This document shows, in pieces, positions 33,231-48,274 of a DNA stretch of 64,000 nt (position 1 is its first letter; each line of letters begins with the position of its first letter). The notes beneath the pieces are model-generated. The model was not told where the DNA came from and searched no databases. It was given only the letters and a program-made list of their open reading frames with translations. Made by a program: the position numbers and the translations under genes. Source of the stretch: Calocera cornea HHB12733. Its lineage: Eukaryota > Basidiomycota > Dacrymycetes > Dacrymycetales > Dacrymycetaceae. The stretch spans positions 1-64,000 of the forward strand of contig KV423958.1 of assembly GCA_001632435.1 (NCBI GenBank), in the 5' to 3' direction.

Positions 33231-35036
33231 ATGGCGGCACCGCAGCCGGACGGCGTGCGACGCGCACAGCGCTCCAACAGCGCTATTTACGACACAATGC
33301 CCAGCCTCATCCCCATACCAGAGGCAATCCAAGTCGATACCCGGGGCGCCGTCATCCTGCACGAGGACTCGCCAGAGGTGAGCACTGATCTGAGCTCACA
33401 CATGTATTGAAACTAACGGTATTCTAGACACGGGATAGCAGAGGGATCTATCTCCCAAATCACATAGAGCCCGTGTCCTACATTGCGGTAGATGTGAGTC
33501 CCCATCAATCCCCTTAATAATCATAGCCAACCTGTCCCAACAGATCGGTGGATCCCTGGCCAAGGTGGTGTATTTCACCCGGTCCTCGGACGCGCCCTCG
33601 ACACCACCTGGCGCGAACGGCCTGGTGAACGGGTATCACGACCACCATGGCGAGAATGGGAAGCTGGATGCCACGCCGGGCAAGCACCATCGGATCAACG
33701 GGGCTCTCACCCCTTCCTCTCTCGACTCCCCTCCGATTGTGCCCAATTTCGCCCATCGAGACTTTGCCGACGAGCTTATACGGCGAGCTGCCATGAAGAA
33801 CCTCCCTGGTGGCTCGTTGAACTTCGAGCGATTCCAGACGGAGGATATCGAAGAATGTGTCGACTTCATCCAGGACCTGATCGCCCAGAGCGCGGCGGCA
33901 AATGGCGTCAGCATCGCTGAGATGCGCAGGAGTGTCGAGATCATGGCGACTGGCGGTGGGGCGCACAAGTTCTACGACCTGTTCACCAAGCGGCTCGAGG
34001 TCGAGGTGCACCGGGAGGACGAGATGGAGTGCCTGATCAAGGGCCTGCGGTTCATCACGCTCATCCCGAGCGAGACGTTCTGGTACTCTGACGAGCTCGT
34101 CCAGAGCGTGACGAGGCAGACGATCGAGATGGAGCGACCGAGCCCCGACCCGCCGCAATATCAGGTCTCGTTCGACGAGAACCCGACGCCGCAGCTGCCC
34201 TGCCTGCTTGTCAACATCGGCTCGGGCGTGTCGATCGTCAAGGTCGAGGCGGACGGCACGTATGAGCGTGTGAGCGGGACGAGTTTAGGAGGAGGGACGC
34301 TGTGGGGTCTGCTGAGCCTGCTGACGCCCGCTACCACGTTCGACGGTGAGTTTCCGGCGCCCTCATATTTGGCTCTATCCTAAACAAGCCTTGCCGTAGA
34401 AATGCTCGCCCTGTCCGAGAAGGGCGACAACTCGGCAGTGGACATGCTCGTCGGCGATATCTATGGCCAAGATTACGGCAGGTTCGGCTTGAAGTCAACC
34501 ACGATTGCGAGTTCGTTCGGCAAGGTCTTCCAGAAGGGCGAGAAGAAGAAGGTGTTCCGGCCGGAGGACATTGCGCGCAGCTTACTGTATGCGATCTCGA
34601 ACAACATTGGCCAGATTGCGTAAGCCTTCCGCATCTATCGGTGCGCTGTTCAATCGCTGACGCCGTGGCGTTGATGCTTCAGATACATGAATGCCGAGAA
34701 GTACAACCTTGAGCGAATATACTTTGGTGGCTGCTTCATCCGAGGTTTGTCCTTTTCCGCGCTCGCCCCTGCCCCTGCCGGCTCCGAGACTCACCGTGTT
34801 CTCTAGGGCATGCCGCGACGATAGCAACGCTGTCCTACGCGATCCGCTACTGGAGCAAAGGAAGCAAGCGCGCCCTCTTCCTGCGGCACGAAGGATTCTT
34901 GTGCGTTCCCCCTCATCTCTGCGTGCCGGGTTTAGTCCGGGCCGGCCCCCATCAGCGTTCTCACGCTTACATGTATATGTATAGGGGTGCCATCGGCGCT
35001 TGGATCAAGAACATGGAACCGCCTCCGACTGCCTAA
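33231..35036 (+). CDS. Pantothenate kinase (eukaryotic type II PanK)
   Basis: The exons read MAAPQPDGVRRAQRSNSAIY, then SRGIYLPNHIEPVSYIAVD joined to IGGSLAKVVYF (the phosphate-1 motif of the ASKHA fold). RRSVEIMATGGGAHKFYDLF, CLIKGLRFIT, LPCLLVNIGSGVSIVKVEAD and [20 protein letters not shown] follow. The later exons contain GDIYGQDYGRFGLKSTTIAS, the SLLYAISNNIGQIA segment, NLERIYFGGCFIRGH and FLRHEGFLGAIGAWIKNM. It ends EPPPTA. The enzyme phosphorylates pantothenate, the committed and CoA-feedback-regulated step of CoA synthesis, in the cytosol. A Gly/His-rich insert (about residues 85-135) separates the first strand from the rest and is not typical of the core. The orthologue in budding yeast is CAB1. 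Confidence 0.94.
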
Positions 35037-35154
35037 CGATCGTCGCATTCGGAAGGCGGTAAGAGGGATGTAGCTGTATTGAGCAAGCACAACAATTTGA
35101 TGTACCATTATAATGATATCCCCCGCAATCTCCGTCCCGTCCAGCATCTCATCA

Positions 35155-36041
35155 TCACGGTGATACCCGTCCCACCGCCGGCGGACGATGCGGCTCGGGC
35201 TGTGGCGCCGTCCTACGTCGATCACCGTCGCTAGATTCCTGACTGGGTGCATCGGGCGGGGAGCGTGAATCCTCCAAGGGGCTTGGGCTTGCCGCGTTCC
35301 CATCGCTATTACGGCCAGACGATGAGTCGGACTCATCATCGATCGTCGTTGTCGAGTCGGTGCTTCCATGCGCCGATTCCTCATCATCGCTGTCGTCGTC
35401 CGCGTCTTGATCGTCTCCAGCTGACGGATCCTGCGCAGCAGCATCTTTCTTGAGCGTGAATACACCCAGCCCGAGATTCTGTGGGAATATTGTGAGAACG
35501 TCATTGTATTGACACGGCGGTGCTACCCACCATCTCAATGTGCTCCGGCTCCACCCCTCCCTCACCCGGCGTAAGATGCTCGATGTCGACGCTATTCGGG
35601 TCGCGTGCCGCCTGATCCAGCAGGGCTTGATTCGATGCTTTCAGAGATGGAAGAAACGCATCCAGCCGAGCAATCACTGTGCATCCGTAAGCTCTCAGGC
35701 CGGATATCACGATCGATGTGACGTACAGCTCGACGCTCCTCCAGGTATGGGTAGCGGCTCGCTCAACCGCCCGAGCCGAAGAGGCAGCTCCGTGCTCCGC
35801 TCTACGTGGCTTCTCTTGCCCTCTGCTACATCCTGCGGGTGTTCTGAGGCCTTCTCAGCTAGGAGCTTGCCTGCATGCGGTATGTGCCGGTTAGTCCAGG
35901 AAGGTGGAAGCACCGAGTGAGAAAAACGCACCCAGCCTGCTCTCCCTCGCATCATCATCTTCAACTTCGAGCAGTTCTGCAGACCGCGAGGCTTCCTGAT
36001 GTTTCTTGCGCTTGCCCAGGGCCTGATCGCCAGATAACATC
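35155..36041 (-). CDS. NOPCHAP1-like protein (putative box C/D snoRNP assembly factor)
   Basis: It starts MLSGDQALGKRKKHQEASRS at 36041. Exons continue through LLEVEDDDARESRLG to a conserved core, TVIARLDAFLPSLKASNQAL, DPNSVDIEHLTPGE and PEHIEM, joined to NLGLGVFTLKKDAAAQ. This LxAFLPxLxxSNxxL ... SVDIEx ... IEMxLGLGVF pattern matches, from memory, the DUF4598/NOPCHAP1 family, which helps load NOP58 onto the R2TP chaperone for C/D snoRNP assembly. The C-terminus is a long acidic, Ser-rich disordered tail ending PPAVGRVSP. One intermediate exon between 35700 and 35880 is not resolved. Function is inferred from the core only. Confidence 0.7.
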
Positions 36042-36330
36042 GAAAACTGTAGACGCTAGTATATCGCTGAGGACTTGTGAGACAGAGAGAAGATGTTGCG
36101 GTCAGGACCGAGTGCAGAAGGGTGGCGTTCTGATGTGGGGCGTCCAAGAAAGCGCGTTGGCGCCCGCGTCGGCACGCATGGAGTAGAACGGGCGCGCCCG
36201 CAGACCTGCAATCTGCAGATTGCACATTTCTGTAGCATGTGTGTATTGCGGTCGTACATGTGGAACAGTAGTAATTTTACAGCAAAACATCAATATCTTC
36301 CTACGGCCGGTTAATGCCGTATTCCAAGCC

Positions 36331-37629
36331 TCAGTCAGCCTCGATTCTCTGCAGCCCCTGCCTGCCGCTGCGCTTCATCCTCTCCTCCAAGCTCATCCCA
36401 CCGCCCACAAGCCTCAGTTCTTCCCGCTCGAGGAAGCTGGACTTTCCACCCTTGCGTCTCGCTTCTTCAGCCGCGGCTTCGGCCTTCTCCTGCTCCAGAA
36501 GCTTCTCCAGGCGGACCTTGCGCTCTTCCGTAAGCTGGGTTGCCGTGCTCGACATGGCGGCCAGACGTGCAGCTCGGTCGGCCTCCAGATCAGCCACGGT
36601 ACGACCTGTTTGTCTGGGAGGAGAGCGGCGAGTCGGGGAGGCACGTCGTGGAGGTGGCATAGCACGAGGAGGTGGTGGTGAACGGTCACGACGGACGGCA
36701 GAACGGCGAGCGGGAGGTGAGTGATCGCGCTCACGACCGTGGGGAGAGTCGTCGGAATAATGGCGGCGTGGAGGAGGGGGGGAAGAGCGCGCATAACGAT
36801 CTTCTTCACCACGGCGCGGTGAAAGGGAGCGCCGTCGGTAGTCGGGCGAGTCTGACCGGTGGTCCCCTCTCCGTTTGTAGTCGGGGTCGCGTTCGTAGCC
36901 CCGGTCGTAGTCGCGGCCACGACGATCGCCGTAGGACCTCCTGCGGTCGCCATAATCCTCCTCATCGGTCTCGTCGCTCCTCCGCTCATCGCGCCCCCTC
37001 AACCTCTCCTTCTCCGCCCGTCGCTCCTCCTTCCGCTTCCGCTTCTCCTCCTTAACCTTCTTCTTGTCATCCTTGATACCGGCCTTCTCCTTCAACTGCT
37101 TCAGGCGGAGAGGGTTGCTCATGAGCGCCTCGTAGGCGGCTTGCTCCTGTCGCTTGATTGCGAGAAGAGGATCTTCACGAATCTTCGAGGCGGTATCGCG
37201 AGCTGTGTTGGCATTTTGGATGGCGATGAAGTTCTTGTGTGCGGCTCCAACCTGCGATGTAGGAGTCAGTATCCGAGATTTAATAAGTGGAGATGAACAG
37301 CGTGCCTTCTCATTCTCATTTCCAATGAGCACCTTATCAACCCTCTTCTTGCCCAGCAGGTAATCCTCGAGGTCGTTGGTGTTGGCCCCCGTGCCGGCAG
37401 ATGGCGTAGCGTACATCCACTCGAGCTTCTCCGTCCTCTTCTTCCCCGTCTGCTCCTCCTGGAGACGCTGAAGCTCCTGAAGTTGTCTCTCCTCCTCGAG
37501 CTCCTTGCGCAGTTGGTCGAGCTTCTTCTTCTCGCCCAACGCCTTCTTCTCTTCGAGCCACACCCTCTCCTGATTCTTCAGGAGGAGAGGGTGCCACGAC
37601 TTCTTCATGTTAAGATCTCCGCCACCCAT
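36331..37629 (-). CDS. CWC25: Pre-mRNA splicing factor Cwc25
   Basis: The frame is open across 432 codons. It starts [20 protein letters not shown], with [20 protein letters not shown] and [12 protein letters not shown], then [16 protein letters not shown] and [20 protein letters not shown], all hallmarks of CWC25/CCDC49. The C-terminal half is a Lys/Arg/Glu coiled coil followed by an RS-like tract (repeated SPPPP, RRSPPR and DRRR). The tail [20 protein letters not shown] is conserved. Cwc25 joins the spliceosome after Prp2 and promotes the first transesterification step. A probable 54-nt GC-AG intron (37305-37252, in frame, with CTGAC branch-like sequence) would remove 18 residues, [18 protein letters not shown], which do not fit the family. 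Gene models that ignore GC donors would retain it. Confidence 0.92.
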   Translation of the reverse strand: MGGGDLNMKKSWHPLLLKNQERVWLEEKKALGEKKKLDQLRKELEEERQLQELQRLQEEQTGKKRTEKLEWMYATPSAGTGANTNDLEDYLLGKKRVDKVLIGNENEKARCSSPLIKSRILTPTSQVGAAHKNFIAIQNANTARDTASKIREDPLLAIKRQEQAAYEALMSNPLRLKQLKEKAGIKDDKKKVKEEKRKRKEERRAEKERLRGRDERRSDETDEEDYGDRRRSYGDRRGRDYDRGYERDPDYKRRGDHRSDSPDYRRRSLSPRRGEEDRYARSSPPPPRRHYSDDSPHGRERDHSPPARRSAVRRDRSPPPPRAMPPPRRASPTRRSPPRQTGRTVADLEADRAARLAAMSSTATQLTEERKVRLEKLLEQEKAEAAAEEARRKGGKSSFLEREELRLVGGGMSLEERMKRSGRQGLQRIEAD

Positions 37630-37982
37630 GTTTTCTGGTTTGTGAGGTGGTCAGAGCCGCTTGGCAAGGGTCGAAGTGGTCGTAAGACGGAAGAGACAGA
37701 GGACCTGCTGTTGATGGGGAGCAGGATGGGCGGGTGTGAGGTGCACGCGATGAGTCCAAGGGTAAACTGTTCCCGTTTGCCTCCGTTTGCTTCCGCGTCG
37801 GCGCTTAGCGAGCTCAAGTTTGGCGGCCCTTTGACTCGTCGCCATCGGCCCTGCTTTGTGACTGACGACCGCGTCAGTGCACTCGTCTACGCCTCCTTGC
37901 TGCCTATACCCATCGAATCTGCCGCAAGTCCAGCCCCGTCTGCGAGCGCGAAAGATTCGAGGGAGAACTGTAGGAAACAAGA
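37630..37982. promoter_or_regulatory. Divergent promoter between CWC25 and RPB2
   Basis: A 353-bp spacer shared by two divergently transcribed core genes for mRNA production, so co-regulation from one nucleosome-free region is plausible. No named element was recognised. Open frames here are unlikely to be coding. Confidence 0.45.
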
Positions 37983-40900
37983 ATGAGCACAGGTACATAC
38001 ACGCACTCTGAATCAATTCGCGGTGTTTTCATCCCCACTCGCAGACTACGACGCGCAGGGTTACGATCCGTACGGTGGTGTGGCGGACAACAAATATGCG
38101 GGCGGCGCGAAATATCAACCGTACGCAGATGTGGGGATGGGGGTTGATGGTGCGGACGGGTTTGCGACCGGGATGCAGACGGACGACATTGACGACGATG
38201 GGATGATGGAAGGGCCGCTCAGTCAGGAGGACTGTTGGACAGTCATCACCGACTTCTTCCGAGAGAAGGGCCTCGTACGACAGCAGCTGAGCTCATTCGA
38301 CGAATTTGTCCAGAACTCGATGCAGGAGGTCGTTGACGAAAGTGGCGAGCTCATCCTCGACCAAGCGAACCAGCACTCTGGTCGCGAGCTGGACGAGACC
38401 GTTAGTCATTCATCAAGTAGCACGCGTTCCATCATGCTGAACTTGCCCCTCTCTGTGCGTAGAAACGCTACGAACTCTCATTTGGTCAAATCTACTTGTC
38501 TCGCCCGAGCACGATGGAGCCAGATGGTTCCAACCTGCCCATCTTCCCGCAGGAGGCGCGCCTTCGGAATCTCACCTACTCGGCTCCGCTTTACATCGAT
38601 ATCAAGAAACGGGTGTTGATTGGTCGTGAAAACCCGAAGGATCCGAACGGAGAGATGGTGTGGGAATCACAAAATCCCGAGGCGGACACGGAGGTGCACA
38701 AGATCTGGGTGGGCAAGGTGCGTAAGCCGTGCAGAAGACAGCGATTCTGGGCTAACAGGCGAGACAGGTGCCCGTTATGCTCCGATCTACCTTCTGTATT
38801 CTTAACGGTCTCAACGATGCTGACCTGTATGATTTGAATGAGTGCCCCTACGATCAGGTACGCAGCGCTGTCTGATATATTTTTGCTCGGTGCTGATACT
38901 TTGCAGGGCGGTTACTTCATTATCAACGGTTCCGAAAAGGTTCTCATTGCGCAGGAGCGCATGGCTGCCAACCACGTCTACGTCTTCGCGAAGGCGCAGC
39001 CGTCACCTATATCTCATCTGGCCGAGATTCGGAGTCAGGTCGAGAAGGGCGGAAAGCAGATCAGCTTGCTCCAGATCAAGATGACTCACAAGAACTTGGA
39101 GAAGAGCGTGCGTATATCCGCGCCTCAACTCTACGTGTCATTTCTGATAGTCGTGCTATAGACTGGATCCCTCATGCGTGCCCAACTGCCCTACATCAGG
39201 AACGACATTCCTATCGTCGTCGTGTTCCGCGCCCTCGGCATCGTTCCTGATCGCGATGTTCTCGAGCACATCTGTTACGACCCCGATGACCATGCGATGC
39301 TTGAGATGCTGAAGCCTTGCATTGAAGAGGCTTTCGTCATTCAAGATCGTGAGGTGGCTCTGGACTACATTGGTCGCCGTGGTACGACCACCGGTCTCTC
39401 TCGGGAGAAGCGCCTCCGCTACGCTCAGGAGATCCTCCAGAAGGAGATGCTTCCCCATATTTCGACAGTAGAAGGTGCCGAGTCGAAGAAAGCATATTTC
39501 TTCGGCTATATGGTTCATCGACTTGTCCTCGCTGCCCTCGACCGGCGTGAGCTCGACGATCGCGATCACTTTGGAAAGAAGCGTCTCGATCTGGCTGGCC
39601 CGCTGCTCGCGACCCTCTTCAGGATGCTCTTCCGGCGCTTGACAAAGGACGTGTACCGGTATATGCAGAAGGTATGCATTTCAGCTGCATTTCCAAGGTG
39701 CTGTGCTGACACATGACACAGTGCGTTGAGACTCATCGCGAGTTCAACATCAATGCTGCTGTCAAGCCGGCTACTATCACCAACGGTCTCAAGTACTCGC
39801 TTGCCACGGGCAACTGGGGTGACCAGAAGAAGTTCATGCAGGCGAAGGCAGGTGTCTCCCAGGTGCTTAACCGGTACACCTTCGCCTCCACGCTATCCCA
39901 CTTACGACGAACGAACACCCCGATCGGTCGTGATGGCAAGATCGCGCGACCTCGGCAGCTTCACAACACGCATTGGGGAATGGTGTGTCCTGCCGAAACG
40001 CCGGAAGGACAGGCCTGCGGTCTCGTCAAGAATCTGGCGCTTATGGCATGTATTTCAGTCGGCTCGCTCTCACAACCCGTCGTCGAGTTTCTGGAGGAGT
40101 GGGGTCTCGAGCCTCTTGGCGAGCGCACCGACGAGCCATTAACGGCTACCAAGGTGTTCGTCAACGGTGTTTGGATGGGTATCCACCGTGATCCTCAACA
40201 TCTCGTCAACACGGTTCGCACCTTACGGCGTAGCGATGGTATCAGCAACGAGATCTCTGTGGTCCGCGACATCCGTGAGCGCGAACTCCGTCTGTACACC
40301 GACGCCGGACGCGTGTGCCGGCCACTCTTCATTGTGAACGAGCAAACCCAGAACCTGGTGATCACTAAGAGGGAGATCAACTATCTTCAAAATCACATGG
40401 ATGATGAGGGTCGAGCGTACACCTACAATGAACTCGTCTCTAACGGCATGGTGGAGCTTCTCGATGCCGAAGAGGAGGAGACCGTCATGATAGCAATGAC
40501 GCCTGAAGATCTCGAAGCCAGCAAAACGAAGCGTGGTACTGGTTATATCAGTAACGAGCCTCAGAACGCGGCTGTTCGCATCAAATCCATCGTACATCAT
40601 GAACATTGGAGTCATTGCGAGATCCACCCGAGTATGATACTCGGTATCTGTGCTTCGATTATACCCTTCCCCGACCACAATCAGGTACGTTGTCTCATCC
40701 ATGTTCCTTATGGTGTTTTCCTGATCAAGTACTGCAGTCTCCACGTAATACATACCAATCTGCTATGGGCAAGCAAGCCATGGGTATCTATCTTACAAAC
40801 TTCCAAGTGCGGATGGACACAATGGCCAACATCCTCTACTATCCTCAAAAACCGCTGGCCACGACACGCTCCATGGAGTATCTCAAATTCCGGGAGCTGC

Positions 40901-42248
40901 CCGCTGGCCAGAACGCCATTGTAGCAATCCTTTGCTATTCTGGCTACAATCAAGAGGATTCGGTTATCATGAACCAGTCCTCCATCGACCGAGGATTGTT
41001 CCGGAGTATTTACTACCGCTCATACACCGATATGGAGAAAACTACTGGTATCGTCCCCGTCGAGGAGTTCGAGAAGCCGCATCGAGACACAACTGTTAGG
41101 ATGAAGCATGGCACCTACGACAAGCTGGAAGCTGATGGTCTGGTTGCGCCTGGTATTGGCATCAATGGCGAAGATATTATCATCGGGAAAACAGCGCCGC
41201 TTCCGCCTGATTCTGAAGAATTGGGTCAAAGGACTCGTACCCATACGCGTCGTGACGTATCAACCCCACTGAAGAGCACCGAGAACGGTATCGTTGACCA
41301 GGTATTGATCAGCACAAATGAGTCTGGCGTCAAGTTTGTCAAGGTTCGCATTCGGTCGACGCGTATCCCGCAGATTGGCGACAAGTTCGCCTCTCGTCAC
41401 GGTCAAAAGGGTACAATTGGCATGACATACAGGCAGGAGGACATGCCATTCGCTGCCAATGGTGTTACGCCCGATATCGTCATCAATCCGCACGCCATTC
41501 CGTCTCGTATGACCATTGGTCACTTGGTCGAATGCCTGTTGAGCAAGCTCGCGACTTTGATCGGCAATGAAGGTGACGCCACCCCCTTCACGGACCTGAC
41601 CGTCGAGTCGGTATCCGGTTTACTCCGTGGAAAGGGGTATCAACAACGTGGCCTGGAGGTTATGTATCATGGCCATACCGGCCGCAAGCTACAGGCACAG
41701 GTGTACTTGGGTCCGACATACTATCAGCGCTTGAAGCATATGGTGGACGACAAGATCCACGCTCGTGCACGCGGACCAGTCCAGATCATGACAAGACAGC
41801 CGGTGGAAGGTCGTAGTAGGGATGGTGGTCTGCGTTTTGGTGAGATGGAGGTGAGAATGATCTCTTCCCGTCAGAACTCGCCCGCTTACTGACGGCGGAT
41901 GCAGCGCGATTGTATGATATCGCATGGTGTTGCGGCGTTCTTGAAAGAACGAATGTTCGATCAGAGTGACGCCGCTCGTCTCCATGTTTGCGACATGTGA
42001 GTTCCTTGCAACTGTCGTCTTGTGCACATATTGACGTCCTCTATAGCTGCGGGCTGGCGTCCATCGCAAACCTGAAGAAGCAGACATTTGAATGTCGCGC
42101 ATGCAAAAACAAGACGCGTTCTACGCAGTTCTATATCCCATACGCAGCCAAGTTGCTTCTGCAAGAATTGCAAGCTATGAACATCGCGCCTCGAATGTAT
42201 GCAACGTCGACAGGTAGAGCACGCCAGTCAAGCCTCAACGGTGTCTAG
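37983..42248 (+). CDS. RPB2: RNA polymerase II second-largest subunit Rpb2
   Basis: A 10-nt first exon (ATG AGC ACA G) joins to [20 protein letters not shown]. The exons then cover [60 protein letters not shown], the lobe and fork regions ([40 protein letters not shown]), [20 protein letters not shown], the hybrid-binding region [20 protein letters not shown], and [20 protein letters not shown]. The anchor and clamp end with [12 protein letters not shown], the zinc-binding ECRACKNKT and the C-terminal [15 protein letters not shown]. Rpb2 forms half of the polymerase II active-centre cleft. All catalytic-region signatures are intact and length is normal (about 1,240 residues). The C-terminal extension [18 protein letters not shown] is slightly longer than in yeast. 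Confidence 0.97.
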
Positions 42249-42558
42249 ACAATAGCGTTATATTGCTTTGTTCGGTTGATTTGTTTTAGTGTATGTTAGT
42301 TACAGCCGGTACAATAGCATGTCGTTGACGATGTATACGGGGCGCGTTGAGACGCGTCCAGTCACATGGAATCAAGGGTGTAGGAGTCTCCATGCGGTTG
42401 AGCGCACACCGAAGGCACAAAGGACCCATTTTTCTCGCCACACTCTCATGTGCGCCTCATACTGACGAGCCCCTTGTGTGTGCCCCATCTTTTCATTCGT
42501 TGCATCCTCTCATACTCGAAAGTTCGCCGGTCTCCTGCGCTATCTAACTCGCGTGAGT
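42249..42558. other. Spacer between RPB2 and RecQ helicase
   Basis: 310 bp with the RPB2 3' UTR and the RecQ promoter. An AT-rich, T-rich stretch near 42255-42300 could hold the poly(A) site. Nothing else was recognised. Confidence 0.4.
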
Positions 42559-45500
<2,942 letters not shown>

Positions 45501-47144
45501 CCTCAGGCGGCACCTTCCATCTGGTATGAAGTTTCGACAGTACCGTTGAATTTATTTCTGATTTTGTTGGCAGAGGCTAGCAGATATTACGACAAGCACT
45601 CATAGATATAGGGGAATAAAGGGGGGAACACTCGAAGAGGTGGAGTCATGCTTCCCGCTTGATCGCGAAGCAATCGCTCGATATCTGGCGGAAGCGATCG
45701 GGGATAATGCAGATATACGTTTCCATCACAAGCGAGTAGAGATACAGTATGCCACGATGCCAGCGTTGATCACGCGTTCTTGAGAGAGGGGCTAGCATTG
45801 AGTCGAGAGAAGACAAGAAATCAGTTGCTGTGCACAGCGCAGCAGTTGACACAAGGGCGCAGTCCACCCCTCACGATGTCCGGACTGTAGAACAGCGCCA
45901 GCACTGGTACGACTGGGGTATCCGCGGGATCGATACGGTGTAAGGCAGTCACAGTGACTTTTTAAGGTGTGATGTGAGTCGAAAGAGAGGAGGCGGCGTC
46001 CCTGCGGCACTCCACAGTCGGAAGCACAGATGCCGGAAATGCGGAAATCCACGCCATCGGGCCTGGACAACAACAATCACCACGGTCCCAGTGGGGCCCG
46101 ATTGGCACGCAAGCAAGTAGCATTCTATGGTGCCTTTGATGAGCCCAGCTAAGGCACGGATAATAGGACACAGCTGGAGCGTAACGAGGATGTTTTTCCT
46201 TTACTGTGTGTTGATCCAGACGTTGGCAGATCCGCAGGCACGGGAGGAGAAAGGCGGTTACTTTGCAACTGGATAACCGACAAGGGCCCGGCAGAGGCAC
46301 GCAAAAGGCACAGGCGGTGATGGAAGCAAATGTGATGTGGGACTGGACCCGGAAGCATTTCCGGTTGGGTCCGCTTTTGCTCGGCCTCTCCACCGCCACG
46401 CCTTGCCTCTTAACAGCCCACTGATCCCCTCCTTCTCATCCCCTTCTCTCCAAGCATCCCTCTATTCGCGCTCGAAAGGCATCGTCAAGGCCCACGAGGT
46501 GAGTACCGCGCGTTTTAATCCTGTTTGTTGCGTGTTCGGTTCGTGTTCGGGAGGCGAAGGTGGCATGTGCTGGTCGGGCATACCGCGTCAACAACCCTGG
46601 CTAGTGGGTCACTGGCGCACCGCATTGCATACGATCAAACACCTCTCCGCGTCGTAGCGGTGCTGGTGAATGGCGGTCGGTACGCAGGACATGGCCTGTC
46701 GTGTCAGGATGGGGCGAGGACGGGCGCAGCGATGCCTTTGAACCCAACGTGGTCCTGGAAGCTTCGTGTGCTTGCCGCGAGGCTGACAAATGTCGCTTGC
46801 GGCGTACGTTCGCGTCTGACGCCCGCCGCACCCCCTTTATCGACCCCCTTTTCACTCCTTGTCACCGTGCATATCTTCCAGCGCATCACCTGGCCTTTCC
46901 CACGACTCTTACTGACTGCATATATCTACAGTATCGTCCAGCGTCTTGCCATTGACCCCCTGGCAATCCGCATAGACCCTATTCCATTCATCGCCCTCCA
47001 CCAAACATATCCACACCCACACGCTCCTCAACATCTTATTCTCCCACTCTATCAACCCTCTCCTCCTTCCTCTACCGGTCAAACAGCTCCTCTACCCTAT
47101 TCACCCATCCACGATTGCCCCTCCTGGCGGACCCAAACAACAAG
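45501..47144. other. Gene-free region upstream of casein kinase I
   Basis: 1.6 kb with no recognisable protein. The right half (46340-47140) has a pyrimidine-rich plus strand with several possible donor and acceptor sites, compatible with a long, spliced 5' UTR and promoter for the kinase gene. The left half contains the RecQ 3' UTR. Confidence 0.4.
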
Positions 47145-48274
47145 ATGGACCTCCGAGTCGGTGGGAAGTACAGGCTCGGAAAGAAGATAGGTTCAGGCTC
47201 CTTCGGTGCGTAGTATCCATTCAAAGGTCTGTTTCGTGTCGTACTGACTGTCTTCCAGGCGACATCTATCTCGGTGTCAACATCATCAGCGGCGAAGAGG
47301 TTGCGATCAAGCTCGAGTCCGTTAAGGCCAAGCATCCCCAGCTCGAATATGAGTCCAAGGTCTACAAGACGCTGGCTGGTGGTGTCGGTGTTCCCTTTGT
47401 GAGGTGGTACGGCACTGAGTGCGACTTCAACGCCATGGTACTGGACCTGCTCGGGCCCAGCTTGGAAGACCTCTTCAACTTCTGCAACAGGAAGTTCAGC
47501 TTGAAGACCGTACTCTTACTGGCCGATCAGCTTATCTCTCGCATCGAGTACATCCACTCGCGCAACTTCATCCACCGCGACATCAAGCCCGACAATTTCC
47601 TCATGGGCATTGGGAAGCGTGGTAATCAAGTGAATGTCATCGACTTCGGTCTCGCCAAGAAGTACCGTGACCCGAAGACCCACCTCCACATTCCCTACAG
47701 AGAGAACAAGAATCTCACTGGTACGGCTCGCTACACGAGCATCAACACCCATCTTGGTGTCGAGCAGGCGCGCCGTGACGATCTCGAGTCTCTGGCGTAC
47801 GTCCTCATGTACTTCCTCCGCGGTCAACTGCCGTGGCAGGGCCTCAAGGCCGCCACCAAGAAGCAGAAGTACGATCGTATCATGGAGAAGAAGATGACCA
47901 CTCCCACCGATCTTCTGTGTCGTGGCTTCCCCTCCGAGTTCGGCATCTTCCTCAACTACTGTCGTGCCCTTCGCTTTGATGACAAGCCCGACTACAGCTA
48001 CCTTCGAAAGCTGTTCCGCGACCTGTTCGTCCGCGAGGGTTTCCAGTACGATTACGTCTTCGACTGGAGCGTCCAGAGGGCCGCCGGAGAGGATGCCCTC
48101 AATGGACAGAGCCGCGAGGCCGTGCCCGCAGTGCCAAGGGCACTCCCAGGCGCTCAGCCCGTCCGCAAGAAGGGCGAGGATGAGCAGGCCACCGACAGGC
48201 AGCTGCGCTCTCAGACCAGAGGACAGCAGGTTGCCCCGCCCGCTGGGCGCAGGCGCGATGAGTACCCCTACTAA
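47145..48274 (+). CDS. Casein kinase I, delta/epsilon (Hrr25/HHP) type
   Basis: Two exons, 47145-47205 and 47259-48274, give about 358 residues. [20 protein letters not shown] and [20 protein letters not shown] supply the Gly loop and the catalytic Lys. [20 protein letters not shown] is the catalytic loop, [12 protein letters not shown] the DFG-equivalent segment, and [20 protein letters not shown] the CK1 signature (SIN replacing APE). The kinase domain ends near residue 295. It is followed by a short basic, Gln-rich tail ending RRRDEYPY, as in fungal Hrr25/HHP1 proteins. CK1 delta/epsilon kinases act in ER-Golgi traffic, DNA repair, ribosome maturation and clock control. All catalytic residues are present. 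The start is the only Met before the glycine loop. Confidence 0.96.
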
